Shown here: piece after piece, positions 6,644 to 7,984 of the stretch | Layout: the number at the start of each line of letters is the position of its first letter | Numbering within the stretch: position 1 is the first letter of the stretch | NCBI GenBank assembly: GCA_045579305.1 | Contig: JAZNLY010000138.1 | Location: forward strand, 1 to 7,984 | Direction: 5' to 3' | DNA from: Fimenecus sp045579305 | Lineage (GTDB): Bacteria; Bacillota; Clostridia; Oscillospirales; Acutalibacteraceae | DNA length: 7,984 nucleotides | Notes under the pieces: model-generated | Databases searched by the model: none | Seen by the model: the letters and a program-made list of their open reading frames with translations, nothing else | What the model was told of the DNA's origin: nothing | Translations under genes and position numbers: made by a program

Positions 6644-7984
6644 TTAATTTTCGTGGATTGTTATGTTTCCGAACAACCTACGGAAGAAACCACCGATTTT
6701 ATCGAAGAAACCTGCCTTTGAACGCATTTCAATTGTTTCTTCTGCAAGAATTTCTCCCTCAGCACTATAAAGGGTTGCTGTGAATGTTGTATAGCCATTC
6801 TTGTCAGAAATAATCTGTAATGAATCGCCATTATTGATTTCTTCCATCTTGAAATTGTTATTGTCTGCAGTCCATTTTACATATGAACCAGTAGGTGCAT
6901 TTCCTTCAACCTTCGCATGAAGTTTAATTCCATCTTTATGACGGATTGTGGTTGTTGATGGGGTCTGGATGTGGAATGTGCCGTTGTAATAATATTGGTC
7001 TTTTCCACCACAAGTTGTACAGTTACCATTCACATAGTTATGACCTGTTGCAGGCACAACGACTGTTTCTCTTCTTGTTTCAGCACTACATACTATACAA
7101 TATGTCACATTATCCTTGCTACCGTTTTCTGTACATGTTGGAGCAACATAATTTTCTTCAACTACATCTCCGTTTGTATGGCCAGGTGCATTAGTTACGT
7201 CTGAAACATAGCTATCACCACAATTTGAGCATGAATATGTTGTGTAACCACTAATTATACATGTTGGAGCTGTTACATCCGATTCATATTCATGACCAAA
7301 AGACGGAATTTTTTGCGGTGTTATAAGAACCTCATCGCAGAGAGAACATTTTATACCGGCAGTAAAACCTGGTTCAGTACAAGTAGGTTCCACTGCAGGA
7401 ATTTCTTCTTCAGTATGTATATGTGCAGATACTTGTTCTTGTTTAACTGAATTTGAATCAGAGAATACACCTATAATATAAACAATACATCTTTCGTCGG
7501 ATTTAGGAACATAGTTAAAAGTTATATCACCATTCTGTTCAGCAGTTTTTTGGCCAATATATAATAATTCATTATCGGTGAAATCATTAATATCTGCTGT
7601 GTTTTTTAATATAACAATAGTGTATTCATTACCAACAATCGCATTTGATGCAGTTGCACTTTGATTCTTTATACTCGATGTGTTCATATTTTTTAATGAT
7701 GAAACTTGACCTTGATTAAACCTTAATGAATATGTAGAACCTGCAGAACTAAAATGAATTATTGCATTGGTGAGTGAGTCATTGTATTGACCAATCATAA
7801 TTTCATTCCACTGCTCTTCTGTACCTGCATAATATACATCTTCAAGGCTATTGCATCCAACGAATGCACGAACACCGATTTCTATTACACTATCAGGGAT
7901 TGTGATGCTTGTAAGGCTATCGCAATTTGCAAATGCATAAACATCGATTGTTGTTACACTGTCAGGGATTGTTATGGTTGTAAG
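6644..7984 (-). CDS. BspA-like LRR surface protein, C-terminal part (cut by right edge)
   Basis: The frame is open to the window's edge, giving 446 residues; the ATG at 7798 is an internal methionine, because the 62 codons before it encode in-frame leucine-rich repeats. In order: two 23-residue LRR_5 repeats (LT.ITIPDSV..I...AF..C.S), then the YYAGTEEQWNEI unit common in BspA-type proteins; a beta-rich domain at about 80-180; four Cys-rich modules at about 201-326, three of the form PTC-x-(S/E)G-x-C-x-x-C plus a last NC-x-x-C; an Ig-like domain at about 330-420; and a C-terminal amphipathic element (AGFFDKIGGFFRRLFG). The signal peptide must lie beyond the edge. BspA-like proteins act outside the cell, often in adhesion to host or matrix proteins. 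There is no LPxTG or membrane helix, so the mode of attachment is unclear. It ends at its own terminator. Confidence 0.88.
   Translation of the reverse strand, partial: LTTITIPDSVTTIDVYAFANCDSLTSITIPDSVIEIGVRAFVGCNSLEDVYYAGTEEQWNEIMIGQYNDSLTNAIIHFSSAGSTYSLRFNQGQVSSLKNMNTSSIKNQSATASNAIVGNEYTIVILKNTADINDFTDNELLYIGQKTAEQNGDITFNYVPKSDERCIVYIIGVFSDSNSVKQEQVSAHIHTEEEIPAVEPTCTEPGFTAGIKCSLCDEVLITPQKIPSFGHEYESDVTAPTCIISGYTTYSCSNCGDSYVSDVTNAPGHTNGDVVEENYVAPTCTENGSKDNVTYCIVCSAETRRETVVVPATGHNYVNGNCTTCGGKDQYYYNGTFHIQTPSTTTIRHKDGIKLHAKVEGNAPTGSYVKWTADNNNFKMEEINNGDSLQIISDKNGYTTFTATLYSAEGEILAEETIEMRSKAGFFDKIGGFFRRLFGNITIHEN
7847..7984 (-). repeat. Two tandem 69-bp leucine-rich repeat units
   Basis: Units at 7916-7984 and 7847-7915 each encode 23 residues with the frame LT-x-ITIPDSV-x-x-I-x-x-x-AF-x-x-C-x-S. 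They share long near-identical stretches at the DNA level (for example ATCCCTGA(C/T)AGTGTAA). The array continues beyond the window's right edge, so its full copy number is unknown. Confidence 0.85.

Noticed and set aside
1..7984. CRISPR array, tRNA/rRNA genes, insertion sequences, phage or defence genes
   Set aside because: No spaced identical repeats, cloverleaf-like segments, transposase motifs or terminal inverted repeats were seen. The only tandem repeats encode LRR units.

Overview
The window is low-GC, single-orientation DNA. Every gene I can support lies on the minus strand. Purine-rich Shine-Dalgarno sites, BspA-type leucine-rich repeats, CxxC-rich surface modules, cytoplasmic zinc ribbons fused to membrane segments and a stalk-domain VWA protein together suggest a gut-type Firmicute of class Clostridia (Ruminococcus/Eubacterium/Lachnospira-like). 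That assignment comes from protein style and base composition, not from a marker gene.

Layout in transcription order, right to left. (1) 7984-6644 is the C-terminal part of a secreted BspA-like surface protein, cut by the right edge and followed by a hairpin terminator at 6580-6603. (2) A good promoter at 6512-6540 leads into three close genes: a soluble coiled-coil protein with three zinc ribbons (6481-5894), a four-pass membrane protein with a C-terminal zinc ribbon (5882-5310), and a small polytopic membrane protein (5291-4872). These end at a hairpin terminator (4834-4860). (3) A second three-gene unit follows: a zinc ribbon-TM-ectodomain protein (4783-3944), a 977-residue exported VWA protein anchored by a C-terminal membrane helix (3942-1009, start moved from 3957), and a second zinc ribbon-TM-ectodomain protein with an NTF2-like end (978-316). 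A strong terminator (229-264) closes it. (4) After an AT-rich spacer with a likely promoter, a new minus-strand gene starts at base 11 and leaves the window.

The six genes from 6481 to 316 look like one functional neighbourhood: four of the six carry short CxxC-x10-CxxC zinc ribbons predicted to be cytoplasmic, five are membrane-associated, and the VWA protein gives an extracellular metal-dependent binding domain. My inference is a cell-envelope assembly in which cytoplasmic zinc ribbons connect to extracellular sensing or adhesion domains, comparable in architecture to TcaA/YvbJ-type proteins. No enzyme active site is visible, and no function is proven. I saw no tRNA, rRNA, CRISPR, transposase or phage gene.
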